Source: CAYRMV01 sp964425255 (GTDB taxonomy: Bacteria; Bacteroidota; Bacteroidia; Flavobacteriales_D; Crocinitomicaceae). From it: a stretch of 19,319 nt of DNA. Numbering within the stretch: the first letter of the stretch is position 1; each line of letters starts with the position of its first letter. Of this stretch, positions 7,995 through 15,594 are shown piece by piece. The position numbers and the translations under genes are program-made. The notes beneath the pieces were generated by a model. The model ran no database searches, was not told the origin of the DNA, and worked only from the letters and a program-made list of their open reading frames with translations. The stretch is from contig CAYRMV010000056.1 in NCBI GenBank assembly GCA_964425255.1, positions 1 to 19,319 of the forward strand, written 5' to 3'.

Positions 7995-9461
7995 CGCATT
8001 CATCACTTTTTCAATGCGTCTTAATACTTGTTCGTTGGACGTGTTGTAATTATTAATCGTAATGGCAAATGCAATCTTTTTTCCTTCGGAATTGAACGCA
8101 TATCCTGCATACGATTTGATGCGTTTCATTGTACCGCTTTTTGCATAAATTTTGCCATGAGCAGCTTGATTTTGGCAAACATCTTTGAGCGTTCCAGAAA
8201 TCCCTGCGATGGGGAGTGTTTCCAAAAAAGTTTGATTGTTCTTTGATCGATGCATGTACACCAATAAATCACAAAAATGTTTCGCACTGATTGCATTGCT
8301 TCTAGATAAACCACTTCCATCGGTTAGATACAAACCTTCCGTTGGAATTTTCCCTTTCCAATATTTTTCTAGTTGATTGATTCCGTTTTCGGTATCGCCA
8401 TGACCATTTGCTTGATAACCAATCCAACAAACGAGTTGCTCAGCAAATACATTGACACTTTTTTGGTTGGTCCAAAAGGCAATCGATTGAACAGTTTGGC
8501 CTTTGTTTGTGAAGAAAAGATGGAGGGTAGAGTAGCGTTTCCATGCGATTCCCGTTTCTAGGTTGCGCGCACCAATTGCTTTTCCTGAAATTTGAATTCC
8601 GCGAGCTATCAATGCTTTTCTTAACTCAGTTGCAAATTGAAGTTCAGGGTCTGGCAAACTTCCTTTCACCATGAAATTGTTTGAATTGATGGGTAAATGT
8701 CCATTTCCAAAGCGATAATTTGAGAAGGGTCCACCAAAAATATACGAATTATCGCCCGATTGTTTGCTTCCAACGATATAGCTATTGAATTGCAAGCCTT
8801 CGATTTCGGGAAATGTTCGGAGAAGTTCTGCTTTTGCACCAAGATTGCCATTCACTTTAAAATAATAGCGAAGCATATTATCGAAAATAGGAAGTCCACT
8901 TGGTCCGGAACCATAGTAGTTTCCGATATCAGACCAACCCCATCCATCTGGAATTCCTTGGTATCCAAATTCGGATGCATCACCAATAAGATCGCCATGA
9001 ATAGATCTAACTCCCATTTTAAACAGCGTGTCAGCCCATTTTTGTAAGAAATCAGCTTCTTTTCCTGATTCGTTGTAATACCGACTTCCCAGAGAAATGT
9101 CACCACCACCACGGATCCAAACATCACCAAGTACGATACCATTTGCATCTGGTTTTTGGGTAAAATAAATGCGGGTAGTTGGAGCATAATTCGGACCAAG
9201 AATTTCAATTGCAGAAGCAGTTGCGAATAGCTTAGTGGTGGATGCAGTTGGAATGGAAAGATTCGCTTGATTTTCGGCAATGATTTTACCCGTTTCGGTT
9301 TCAACAGCACAAAAGCCAATTGTGGCATTGCGAAGTACAGGATCTTCATTTAGATTTTTCAATGCTTCTGTCAATTTGGATTGAGCCAAAGCGGAACCAA
9401 TAAAAAAAGGAATAATCACTAAACAAAAGCGAATAAACAGCATACCATTGAATTTTTTCAT
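7983..9461 (-). CDS. dacB: D-alanyl-D-alanine carboxypeptidase/endopeptidase, PBP4 type (peptidase family S13)
   Basis: A 492-residue periplasmic enzyme that removes the terminal D-Ala and cleaves D-Ala-meso-DAP cross-links. The ATG at 9461 gives MKKFNGMLF... with a signal peptide ending near SALAQ; a TTG seven codons upstream opens the frame but adds no sensible N-terminus. All three penicillin-binding motifs are present: SxxK as STTK (S74, K77), SxN as SVN (335-337, followed by VFAEQL), and KTG as KSG (441-443) in GKIYAKSGTMKRIKSYAG. The conserved LTDGSGLSRSN of the family lies between the last two. Length and a large insert between the first two motifs fit S13 enzymes. Its end overlaps that of ddl by 12 bases tail to tail, and it diverges from the polysaccharide operon. 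On the minus strand GATTTTTG, eight bases before the ATG, weakly resembles a -7 element. Confidence 0.93.
   Translation of the reverse strand: MKKFNGMLFIRFCLVIIPFFIGSALAQSKLTEALKNLNEDPVLRNATIGFCAVETETGKIIAENQANLSIPTASTTKLFATASAIEILGPNYAPTTRIYFTQKPDANGIVLGDVWIRGGGDISLGSRYYNESGKEADFLQKWADTLFKMGVRSIHGDLIGDASEFGYQGIPDGWGWSDIGNYYGSGPSGLPIFDNMLRYYFKVNGNLGAKAELLRTFPEIEGLQFNSYIVGSKQSGDNSYIFGGPFSNYRFGNGHLPINSNNFMVKGSLPDPELQFATELRKALIARGIQISGKAIGARNLETGIAWKRYSTLHLFFTNKGQTVQSIAFWTNQKSVNVFAEQLVCWIGYQANGHGDTENGINQLEKYWKGKIPTEGLYLTDGSGLSRSNAISAKHFCDLLVYMHRSKNNQTFLETLPIAGISGTLKDVCQNQAAHGKIYAKSGTMKRIKSYAGYAFNSEGKKIAFAITINNYNTSNEQVLRRIEKVMNALVS
7994..8019. repeat. Inverted repeat at the ddl/dacB convergent junction
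   Basis: ACGCATT (7994-8000) and AATGCGT (8013-8019) form a perfect 7-bp stem with a 12-base loop containing TTTTT. It begins on the last base of the ddl stop codon and lies inside the last codons of dacB. It could end ddl transcription, but the T-tract after the stem is poor (CTTAATACTTG), so chance or a codon-driven origin is possible. Confidence 0.4.
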
Positions 9462-9604
9462 TCTCGTGCAAAAATCGAGCAATAATCCATATTTTTGGTT
9501 GGTGAATGGAGAAACTTTTTAACATTTTGTTCGCTAAAACTTACTGTTTGAGGTGATTTTGTTAAAATTGCAAACATTCTTCGATCAACCACACTAGTTT
9601 TTTC

Positions 9605-10786
9605 ATGAAAAAGATCAAGGTATTACGAATCATTAATCGCTTCAATATTGGAGGACCAACCTATAACGCCACATTTTTATCTCGTTTTTTATCCGATGAT
9701 TTTGAAACAAGATTAATCGGAGGATTGCCAGAAGAAGGAGAAGCGGATTCACTTCATATTCCAGAAGCTTACGGTTTAAAACCAGAAATCATTGAGGAAA
9801 TGCAACGAAATCCGAATTTAAAATCGGATTATGCAACCTACAAACGGTTCAAGCAAATCATTCAAGAATACCAACCCGACATTGTTCATACACATGCTGC
9901 AAAAGCGGGGGCATTAGGTCGGTTAGCCGCAGCTAGTTGTGGCGTTCCGGTGATTATTCATACGTATCATGGGCATGTTTTTCACTCGTATTTCGGGAAA
10001 GTGAAAACGGGTGTTTTTAAAGTGATTGAGCGCTTTTTGGCTTGTAAATCAACAGGGATAATTGCAATCAGTAATTTGCAAAAAAAAGAGTTAGGTCAGG
10101 AGCATCGAATTTGTCGGGAAGATAAAATTCATGTTGTACCACTTGGGTTTGATTTGGATCGTTTTCATGCCGATTTAGAATCGAAGAGAAAAATAACAAG
10201 AACTAATTTTCAACTACAAGATGATTGCGTTGCGGTTGCGATAGTTGGTCGACTAGCACCAATAAAAAATCATGCATTTTTTTTAGAAGTGGTGGAGGAG
10301 ATACTTCAAACAGGAATACAACATGTTCGATTTTTTATTGTAGGAGATGGTGAGTTAAAAGAAGAAATTCAACAAAAAGTCAACAAAATAAATGATCAAT
10401 TCGGACATTTTGTTGTGATGACAAGTTGGATCAAAGATATTGCTACTTTTAATGCGGGGATGGATGTAATTTGTTTGACTTCGAACAACGAAGGAACACC
10501 TGTAAGCCTAATTGAAGCGCAAGCAGCGAATGTACCAATCGTAACAACGGATGTGGGAGGTGTGAAAGACATCCTTCTCGAAGGAGAAACAGGATTTGTT
10601 ATTCCGTTGAAAAACAAAGGGATGTATGTGGAGAAAATGTTACTTTTGATAAATAACAAAGAAATCCGTCAAAAAATGTCACAAAATGGCTGGACATTCG
10701 TAAAAGAAACATTCAGTTACCAACGTTTGGTTAGGGATGTAGAAAAATATTACCGAACTTTGATGGCGCAAAAGCAGAAAAAATGA
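9605..10786 (+). CDS. Glycosyltransferase family 4 protein
   Basis: A 393-residue cytosolic or membrane-associated GT-B glycosyltransferase. The N-terminal half has the acceptor-side motif INRFNIGGPTYNATFLSRFL and PDIVHTHAAKAGALGRLAA. The C-terminal half has AIVGRLAPIKNHAFFLEVV and the retaining-GT signature E296-x7-E304 in NNEGTPVSLIEAQAANVPIV followed by TDVGGV. These are features of GT4, which transfers sugars from nucleotide-sugar donors; donor and acceptor cannot be read from sequence. It is the first gene of the rightward operon and overlaps the export gene by four bases (ATGA), so it probably adds a sugar to the lipid-linked repeat unit begun by the WecA-like enzyme downstream. The 143 bases before it contain no full consensus promoter. 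Confidence 0.9.
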   Translation: MKKIKVLRIINRFNIGGPTYNATFLSRFLSDDFETRLIGGLPEEGEADSLHIPEAYGLKPEIIEEMQRNPNLKSDYATYKRFKQIIQEYQPDIVHTHAAKAGALGRLAAASCGVPVIIHTYHGHVFHSYFGKVKTGVFKVIERFLACKSTGIIAISNLQKKELGQEHRICREDKIHVVPLGFDLDRFHADLESKRKITRTNFQLQDDCVAVAIVGRLAPIKNHAFFLEVVEEILQTGIQHVRFFIVGDGELKEEIQQKVNKINDQFGHFVVMTSWIKDIATFNAGMDVICLTSNNEGTPVSLIEAQAANVPIVTTDVGGVKDILLEGETGFVIPLKNKGMYVEKMLLLINNKEIRQKMSQNGWTFVKETFSYQRLVRDVEKYYRTLMAQKQKK

Positions 10787-11550
10787 AGCAAAAACAGATC
10801 GGATTTTTAATTGTATTGGTTTTGACCTTTTTGTTCTCATCCTGCGGGATTAACGGGAATATGATGTTCAAAACACCTAAAGGAGGTGAATACCAACATG
10901 ATTCAATTCCGTTGAAACCCACTCGTGAATATCAAATATCATTTGATGACAAATTTGTATTTTCCTTGAGTACGAATGATGGACAGCGTATTATAGAAAA
11001 TGTAAGTGGTGTAGGGAAAGAAGGTGGAACTATTTCAAGTGGTTTAGAATATAGTGTAGATGTAGATGGATATGCAAAATTACCTGTTATTGGAAGGGTA
11101 TTCGTTGCTGGTTTGTCTGTTTCTCAATTAGAGGATACTTTAGAACAAAAATATGCACAAGAATATCAAGATCCTTTTGTACAAGTAAAATTGACAAATC
11201 AACGAGTTCTTGTTTTTCCGGGAAATGGAGGAGATGCGAGGGTTGTACCTTTGTTGAATACAAACACAACATTGATGGAGGCTATAGCTACTGCTGGCGG
11301 GATTGCTGAGCGTGGAAAAGCGAATACAATAAAAATCATGCGCATGGTTGACGGTAAAAGAAAAGTGTATGTAGTTGATTTTTCAACTATTGAAGGCTTG
11401 CCATACGCAGATATGGTTGTACAAGCAAATGACTATATTTACATAGAACCCCAAGCACGTTTAGGAAGGGAAGTATTAACTCAAGCTACACCTTTTATCT
11501 CTATTTTGTCCAGTGCTTTGGTTTTATTAACAGTTTTAAATCGACTTTAA
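10783..11550 (+). CDS. Polysaccharide export lipoprotein, Wza/OPX type
   Basis: A 255-residue protein. A basic start and hydrophobic stretch end in a lipobox (LFSSC, C21), so it is a lipoprotein. A Poly_export domain follows (about 48-138, YQISFDDKFVFSLSTNDGQ, then VDVDGYAKLPVIGRVFVAGLS), then one SLBB domain (about 140-222, VPLLNTNTTLMEAIATAGGI). A C-terminal hydrophobic segment (about 235-252, TPFISILSSALVLLTVL) resembles the membrane-spanning helix by which OPX proteins cross the outer membrane. It is short compared with E. coli Wza (about 380 residues, two SLBB domains), as is common in Bacteroidota. It starts within the last four bases of the GT4 gene, with nine bases before the Wzc-like gene, its functional partner in the trans-envelope export channel. 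Confidence 0.92.
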   Translation: MKQKQIGFLIVLVLTFLFSSCGINGNMMFKTPKGGEYQHDSIPLKPTREYQISFDDKFVFSLSTNDGQRIIENVSGVGKEGGTISSGLEYSVDVDGYAKLPVIGRVFVAGLSVSQLEDTLEQKYAQEYQDPFVQVKLTNQRVLVFPGNGGDARVVPLLNTNTTLMEAIATAGGIAERGKANTIKIMRMVDGKRKVYVVDFSTIEGLPYADMVVQANDYIYIEPQARLGREVLTQATPFISILSSALVLLTVLNRL

Positions 11551-11559
11551 TCAACAAGC

Positions 11560-13947
11560 GTGAATAGTTCAGATCGAAAATTAATCATCAACAAAGATTA
11601 TAACCCATTTATTTTAAATGCGGTTTTACGTCGATATTGGCATTGGCCAATTGTTTTTATTGGAATTATGATGGTTTTAGCGTTTTTGTATTTGCGCTAC
11701 ACAAAATCAATTTATGAATCAATCGCAGTTATTCAAATTGAAGAAAAAGACCAAGGAAAAGAAATTCTTGAAGTTGAAAATATCAATAAATCAAGCACTA
11801 TCTTCAAAGAGATTGAATTGCTAAAATCTCAGTTTCTCTTCGAACGTGCTATTGAAAAGATGAATATGAATGTAAGTCTTTTCTCCAAAGGGAAAGTGTT
11901 GACAGAAGAGTTGTATTTATCAAGCAGTTTTAATATCCAGCCTTACAACTTAAAGGATTCTTCCTTATGCGGTGTCCCAATTGTGATTGATTATTTGGAT
12001 AATCAAGTTAGTTTGAAGTATCAATTTAAAGGGAAAAACAAAATAATTAAGGGGAAATTAAATGAACATTTAATTAATGAAGATTTTGATATTGTTTTCA
12101 AAGCGAATGATCTGAATACTTTACAAAAATCTTTAGAAGACAATGAACTGTATTTTGTGTTTAATAACCGTTTTGATTTAACGCAGCGTTTGTTAAATGG
12201 TTTGACAATTCTACCAATTGATTATGATGCGAAAACCATTCAGGTTAGTTATCAAAGTTATAACTCGATTTTGTGCCACGATATTGTTCAAGCAGTGATT
12301 CAAACTTTCTTTGAATACGACGAACAACTAAAAAAACAAAGCTCAGACAACATACTTTCATTTGTTGATATGCAATTAGATTCTTTGTCGAATGAGTTAC
12401 GCATGTCGAAAGATAGTTTACTGAAATTTTCGAGAAATCAACAATTTCCAGATCCAGAATCGGCAAGTACGGAAATAAACACAAATATCAACCGACTTCG
12501 TGATCAGTTGTTTGTCATTGACGATGAATTGATGACCCTGAATTTGGTAAATAGCAAACTGAAAGCGGATCCAAATCGACTAGAAATATATAGGTTATTA
12601 CCTGAAATGTTAGGCAAAAGTTACGAGTCATCTTTATCGAATCAAATTCAAGACTTACATGAAATTTTGGAACAAAAAGAAGATTTACTTTTTGAAGTCA
12701 AACCCGAACACGCTAAAGTAAAATCGTTGAATGAACGAATCCAAACAAAAACACAATACATTCGGAGAAGTATCAATGTTATTCAAGATCGATTAATTGA
12801 AAATGCTCGAGTTATCAATCAAAAAATCAATTTATTAGATAATGATTTTCTTGGTTTGCCTGAGAAAAAAATGGAGTTTAATCGATTGAAGTCTCTTCAA
12901 GATCTCAATGAAAAATATTACACATTATTAACGGAAAAGAAAATTCAGTATTCCATTTCAAATGCAGGTTATGCTCCGACGAATCGCGTTCTAAGCAAAC
13001 CATCTATACCTGCATCTCCTGTAAGTCCAAATCGGAAATTAATTTATTCTTCATTTGTGTTGTTTGGTGCTTTGATTGGCTTATCAATTATTGTCTTGAA
13101 GTATTTGACATTTAACGAGATAAACAGCATGGAAGACTTGAAGAAATTGCTTCCAATTAACACAAGTATTTTAGGGGGGGTTCCAACCTATAAAAAACCG
13201 ATGGAATATTCTCAAGTTGTCGTTCACGAATCATCCAAATCGCTGATTGCAGAAGCGATGAGGAGTATTCGAGCCAACATGAGTTTTGTAAATAACAATG
13301 CCAAAGTCGTTGCAATTTCTTCTTCCATTTCGGGAGAAGGAAAGACCTTCGTAGCCTTGAATTTAGCCGGAATAATTTCCATGTCTGGTAAGAAAACGGT
13401 TGTTTTAGATTTAGATATGCGTAAGCCCAAAGTTCATTTAGGATTTAATGTTACCAATGACAATGGAATGTCTAATTTAATCATTCGAAATGTGACAATG
13501 GATGAATGTATTCAACATTCTGAAGTTCCTAATTTAGATTTTATCACGGCAGGTCCCGTTCCACCAAATCCATCAGAGTTGATATTAAGTCAATCTTTTG
13601 GTGAGATTTTGGAAGAATTGAAAGCACGCTATGAAATGATTATCATAGACAATCCACCTGTTGGATTGGTTTCGGATGGTATTCAAGTTTTGGCGAATGC
13701 GGATGTTCCCATTTATATTTTTAAAGCCAACTATTCCAAACGTGTCTTTTCAGAACGAGTAAAAGAGTTGACGGAAGTTCAACATATCAAATCATTGAAT
13801 GTCATTTTAAATGGAATTAGCCCAATTAGAAGTAGATACGGTTACGGCTATGGCTATGGCTATGGCTACGGTTATGGTTATTCAAATGGCTATTATTCGG
13901 ATGAAAAAGAACGGATGCCTTGGTACAAAAAATGGTTTAAAAAATGA
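11560..13947 (+). CDS. Wzc-type polysaccharide co-polymerase and tyrosine autokinase
   Basis: A 795-residue inner-membrane protein controlling polysaccharide chain length and export. The first membrane helix (about 29-46) is followed by a Wzz periplasmic domain with long coiled-coil segments (about 245-470), the proline-rich PSIPASPVSPNRKL and a second helix (about 494-516). The cytosolic BY-kinase domain has Walker A SGEGKT (591-596, K595), Walker A' VVLDLDMRKP (D617, D619) and Walker B MIIIDNPP (D697). The tail from Y760 is seven Tyr-Gly pairs plus Tyr, then NGYYSDE and PWYKKW: 11 tyrosines in 30 residues, the autophosphorylation cluster. The start is GTG at 11560. The same frame has the stop of the previous gene three codons upstream, and the next ATG would remove part of the first helix. 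The gene overlaps rmlC by four bases. A homologue-based check of the GTG start is still needed. Confidence 0.93.
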   Translation: MNSSDRKLIINKDYNPFILNAVLRRYWHWPIVFIGIMMVLAFLYLRYTKSIYESIAVIQIEEKDQGKEILEVENINKSSTIFKEIELLKSQFLFERAIEKMNMNVSLFSKGKVLTEELYLSSSFNIQPYNLKDSSLCGVPIVIDYLDNQVSLKYQFKGKNKIIKGKLNEHLINEDFDIVFKANDLNTLQKSLEDNELYFVFNNRFDLTQRLLNGLTILPIDYDAKTIQVSYQSYNSILCHDIVQAVIQTFFEYDEQLKKQSSDNILSFVDMQLDSLSNELRMSKDSLLKFSRNQQFPDPESASTEINTNINRLRDQLFVIDDELMTLNLVNSKLKADPNRLEIYRLLPEMLGKSYESSLSNQIQDLHEILEQKEDLLFEVKPEHAKVKSLNERIQTKTQYIRRSINVIQDRLIENARVINQKINLLDNDFLGLPEKKMEFNRLKSLQDLNEKYYTLLTEKKIQYSISNAGYAPTNRVLSKPSIPASPVSPNRKLIYSSFVLFGALIGLSIIVLKYLTFNEINSMEDLKKLLPINTSILGGVPTYKKPMEYSQVVVHESSKSLIAEAMRSIRANMSFVNNNAKVVAISSSISGEGKTFVALNLAGIISMSGKKTVVLDLDMRKPKVHLGFNVTNDNGMSNLIIRNVTMDECIQHSEVPNLDFITAGPVPPNPSELILSQSFGEILEELKARYEMIIIDNPPVGLVSDGIQVLANADVPIYIFKANYSKRVFSERVKELTEVQHIKSLNVILNGISPIRSRYGYGYGYGYGYGYGYSNGYYSDEKERMPWYKKWFKK
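13837..13881 (+). repeat. Hexanucleotide repeat (TAYGGY)7 coding for the Tyr-Gly tail
   Basis: Seven consecutive six-base units of the form TA(C/T)GG(C/T), plus a final TAT, encode eight tyrosines alternating with glycine (residues 760-774 of the kinase). The middle units (13849-13866) are three identical TATGGC copies; the others differ only at silent third positions. Gain or loss of units keeps the frame and changes tyrosine number one at a time. Confidence 0.9.
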
Positions 13948-14492
13948 TAATTGAGCAAACAGATATAGCAGATTTATTGATCATGACTCCTCGAAAATTT
14001 TTAGATGAACGGGGATATTTTGTTGAGAGTTTTAATCAACAAAAATTCAATGAAGCCGTAGGTAAGGAGGTTGTTTTTGTTCAGGATAATGAATCGAAAT
14101 CAACCAAAGATGTTTTGAGAGGATTGCATTTTCAGCTTCCGCCTTTTGAGCAAGGAAAATTAGTGCGTGTAGTAAAAGGAAGTGTATTAGACGTGGCAGT
14201 CGATTTGAGAAAAAATTCGCCTTCTTATGGAAAGCATGTCGCAGTAGAGTTGTCGGCTGAAAATGGGAAACAGTTTTGGATTCCACCCGGATTTGCTCAT
14301 GGTTTCTTAACATTGGAAGATGATACCGTTTTTGCGTATAAATGTACAAACTACTATCATCCAGCCTCTGAGCGCGCACTCCACTTCAATGATCCAGATT
14401 TAGAAATTAAGTGGAATATTCACAATCCTTTAATTTCGGAAAAAGATAAGCGAGCAAATTTTTTTGCTAAATTTGTAACTCCATTTAACTGA
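13944..14492 (+). CDS. rfbC: dTDP-4-dehydrorhamnose 3,5-epimerase
   Basis: A 182-residue cytosolic cupin enzyme (RmlC) that epimerises dTDP-4-keto-6-deoxyglucose at C3 and C5, the third step of dTDP-L-rhamnose synthesis. The signature motifs are in order: FLDERGYFVESF (19-30), FVQDNESKS (45-53), VLRGLHFQ with the catalytic histidine H62, KGSVLDVAVDLR, FWIPPGFAHGF (H119) and YKCTNYYHP with the conserved tyrosines. Length is normal for the family. The ATG overlaps the Wzc-like stop by four bases (ATGA). The partner genes rmlA, rmlB and rmlD are not in the window, so they must lie elsewhere or the product feeds a related 6-deoxysugar. Related 3- or 5-epimerases with other dTDP-sugar specificity cannot be excluded. 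Confidence 0.92.
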   Translation: MIIEQTDIADLLIMTPRKFLDERGYFVESFNQQKFNEAVGKEVVFVQDNESKSTKDVLRGLHFQLPPFEQGKLVRVVKGSVLDVAVDLRKNSPSYGKHVAVELSAENGKQFWIPPGFAHGFLTLEDDTVFAYKCTNYYHPASERALHFNDPDLEIKWNIHNPLISEKDKRANFFAKFVTPFN

Positions 14493-14499
14493 AAAAGTT

Positions 14500-15594
14500 T
14501 TGTTGTATAAATTACTACAATTAGGTTTGTTTTTGCTCGCAGGAGTTATCGTCTCTTATTTGACGAATGTCTTCTTGTTGAATTATACAAAACGAACTGG
14601 CTTTCAAAACAAAAATGACGTTACGATTCGCTGGAGTGCCCAATCGAAACCTTCACTTGGAGGAATTAGTTTGTTTGTTGTTTTTGTGTTAATTAGCGCC
14701 GTTTACAACATTTTGTATGTAGATGAACCTTTATACTTAAATATTCAATTTGTCGGACTTTTTGTTGCTGCTATCTTTGCCTTTTTAATGGGCTTAGCAG
14801 ATGATGCATACAACACCAAGCCCAAAATTAAACTGGGTGTTCAAATTGCTTGTGGGATTACGTTTGTTCTTTCAGGTACAATCATTGATTTAACACATAA
14901 TTTTTGGATTGATTCTATTTTGACAATTATTTGGGTCATTGGAATCATGAATTCTCTGAATATGCTCGATAACATGGACGGAATTACAGCAACTACAGTC
15001 GTTTTCATTTTACTTGCATGTTTGTTCTCTTTCTATTTGGTTTTTGATGTAAATAGAAATATTTGGTCAATTTTGATTGCTTCCCAAATTGGAGCTTTAA
15101 TTGGTTTTCTACGTTTAAATGTTCACCCAAGCAAGTTGTTTATGGGTGATGCAGGAAGTCAATTTATCGGTTTGTTTGTTGCTTTTTTTTCAATCAATCA
15201 TTTATGGAATATTGGTAAAGATATCGGTTCACCTTCTTGGGTTGGTTTACTCGTTTGTTTGATTGCCTTTACTCCTGCAGCTGTTGATACTTTTACCGTT
15301 GTGATTAATCGTTTGCGTAGAGGGCAATCTCCCATGGTTGGAGGAAAAGATCATACAACTCACCATCTTGTTTACGCTGGATTTAATGACAAACAAGTGT
15401 GGTTTGTATTTCTTTTTATTGGATTTATCAGTTTTGTATTGAGTACAGGAATGGTTTATTTATCCAAATTAGGGATGTACACGTGGATTGCCATTTTATC
15501 CCTTTATTTTTTAATCGTTTTTGTATTTTTGTATCGCTTGACTATCAAGTACGATCAATATAAAGCGAAGAAAAAAAATGAAACAACTCCTTAG
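14500..15594 (+). CDS. WecA/TagO-type undecaprenyl-phosphate sugar-1-phosphate transferase
   Basis: A 364-residue polytopic inner-membrane enzyme (about 10-11 helices) of the MraY/WecA superfamily. It transfers a HexNAc-1-phosphate from a UDP-sugar to undecaprenyl phosphate and so starts repeat-unit synthesis. The family motifs are visible: GLADDAYNTKPKIKLG with the Asp pair D101-D102, NSLNMLDNMDG (151-161), HPSKLFMGDAGS (209-220) and a DHTTHH motif (284-289) in the place of the HIHH loop of WecA/TagO rather than the MraY form. No ATG exists near the N-terminus: the frame is closed by TAA at 14476, and the only candidates are TTG at 14500 or the adjacent TTG at 14503. It lies seven bases after rmlC and overlaps the next gene by 17 bases. 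The most likely donor is UDP-GlcNAc, by analogy only. Confidence 0.92.
   Translation: MLYKLLQLGLFLLAGVIVSYLTNVFLLNYTKRTGFQNKNDVTIRWSAQSKPSLGGISLFVVFVLISAVYNILYVDEPLYLNIQFVGLFVAAIFAFLMGLADDAYNTKPKIKLGVQIACGITFVLSGTIIDLTHNFWIDSILTIIWVIGIMNSLNMLDNMDGITATTVVFILLACLFSFYLVFDVNRNIWSILIASQIGALIGFLRLNVHPSKLFMGDAGSQFIGLFVAFFSINHLWNIGKDIGSPSWVGLLVCLIAFTPAAVDTFTVVINRLRRGQSPMVGGKDHTTHHLVYAGFNDKQVWFVFLFIGFISFVLSTGMVYLSKLGMYTWIAILSLYFLIVFVFLYRLTIKYDQYKAKKKNETTP

Noticed and set aside
9490..9497. TATTTTTG, a perfect -7 match upstream of the polysaccharide operon
   Set aside because: No TTG at -33 spacing and it lies over 100 bases from the first ATG; such octamers are common in AT-rich DNA. Another near match (TAAAATTG, 9563) also lacks a -33 element.
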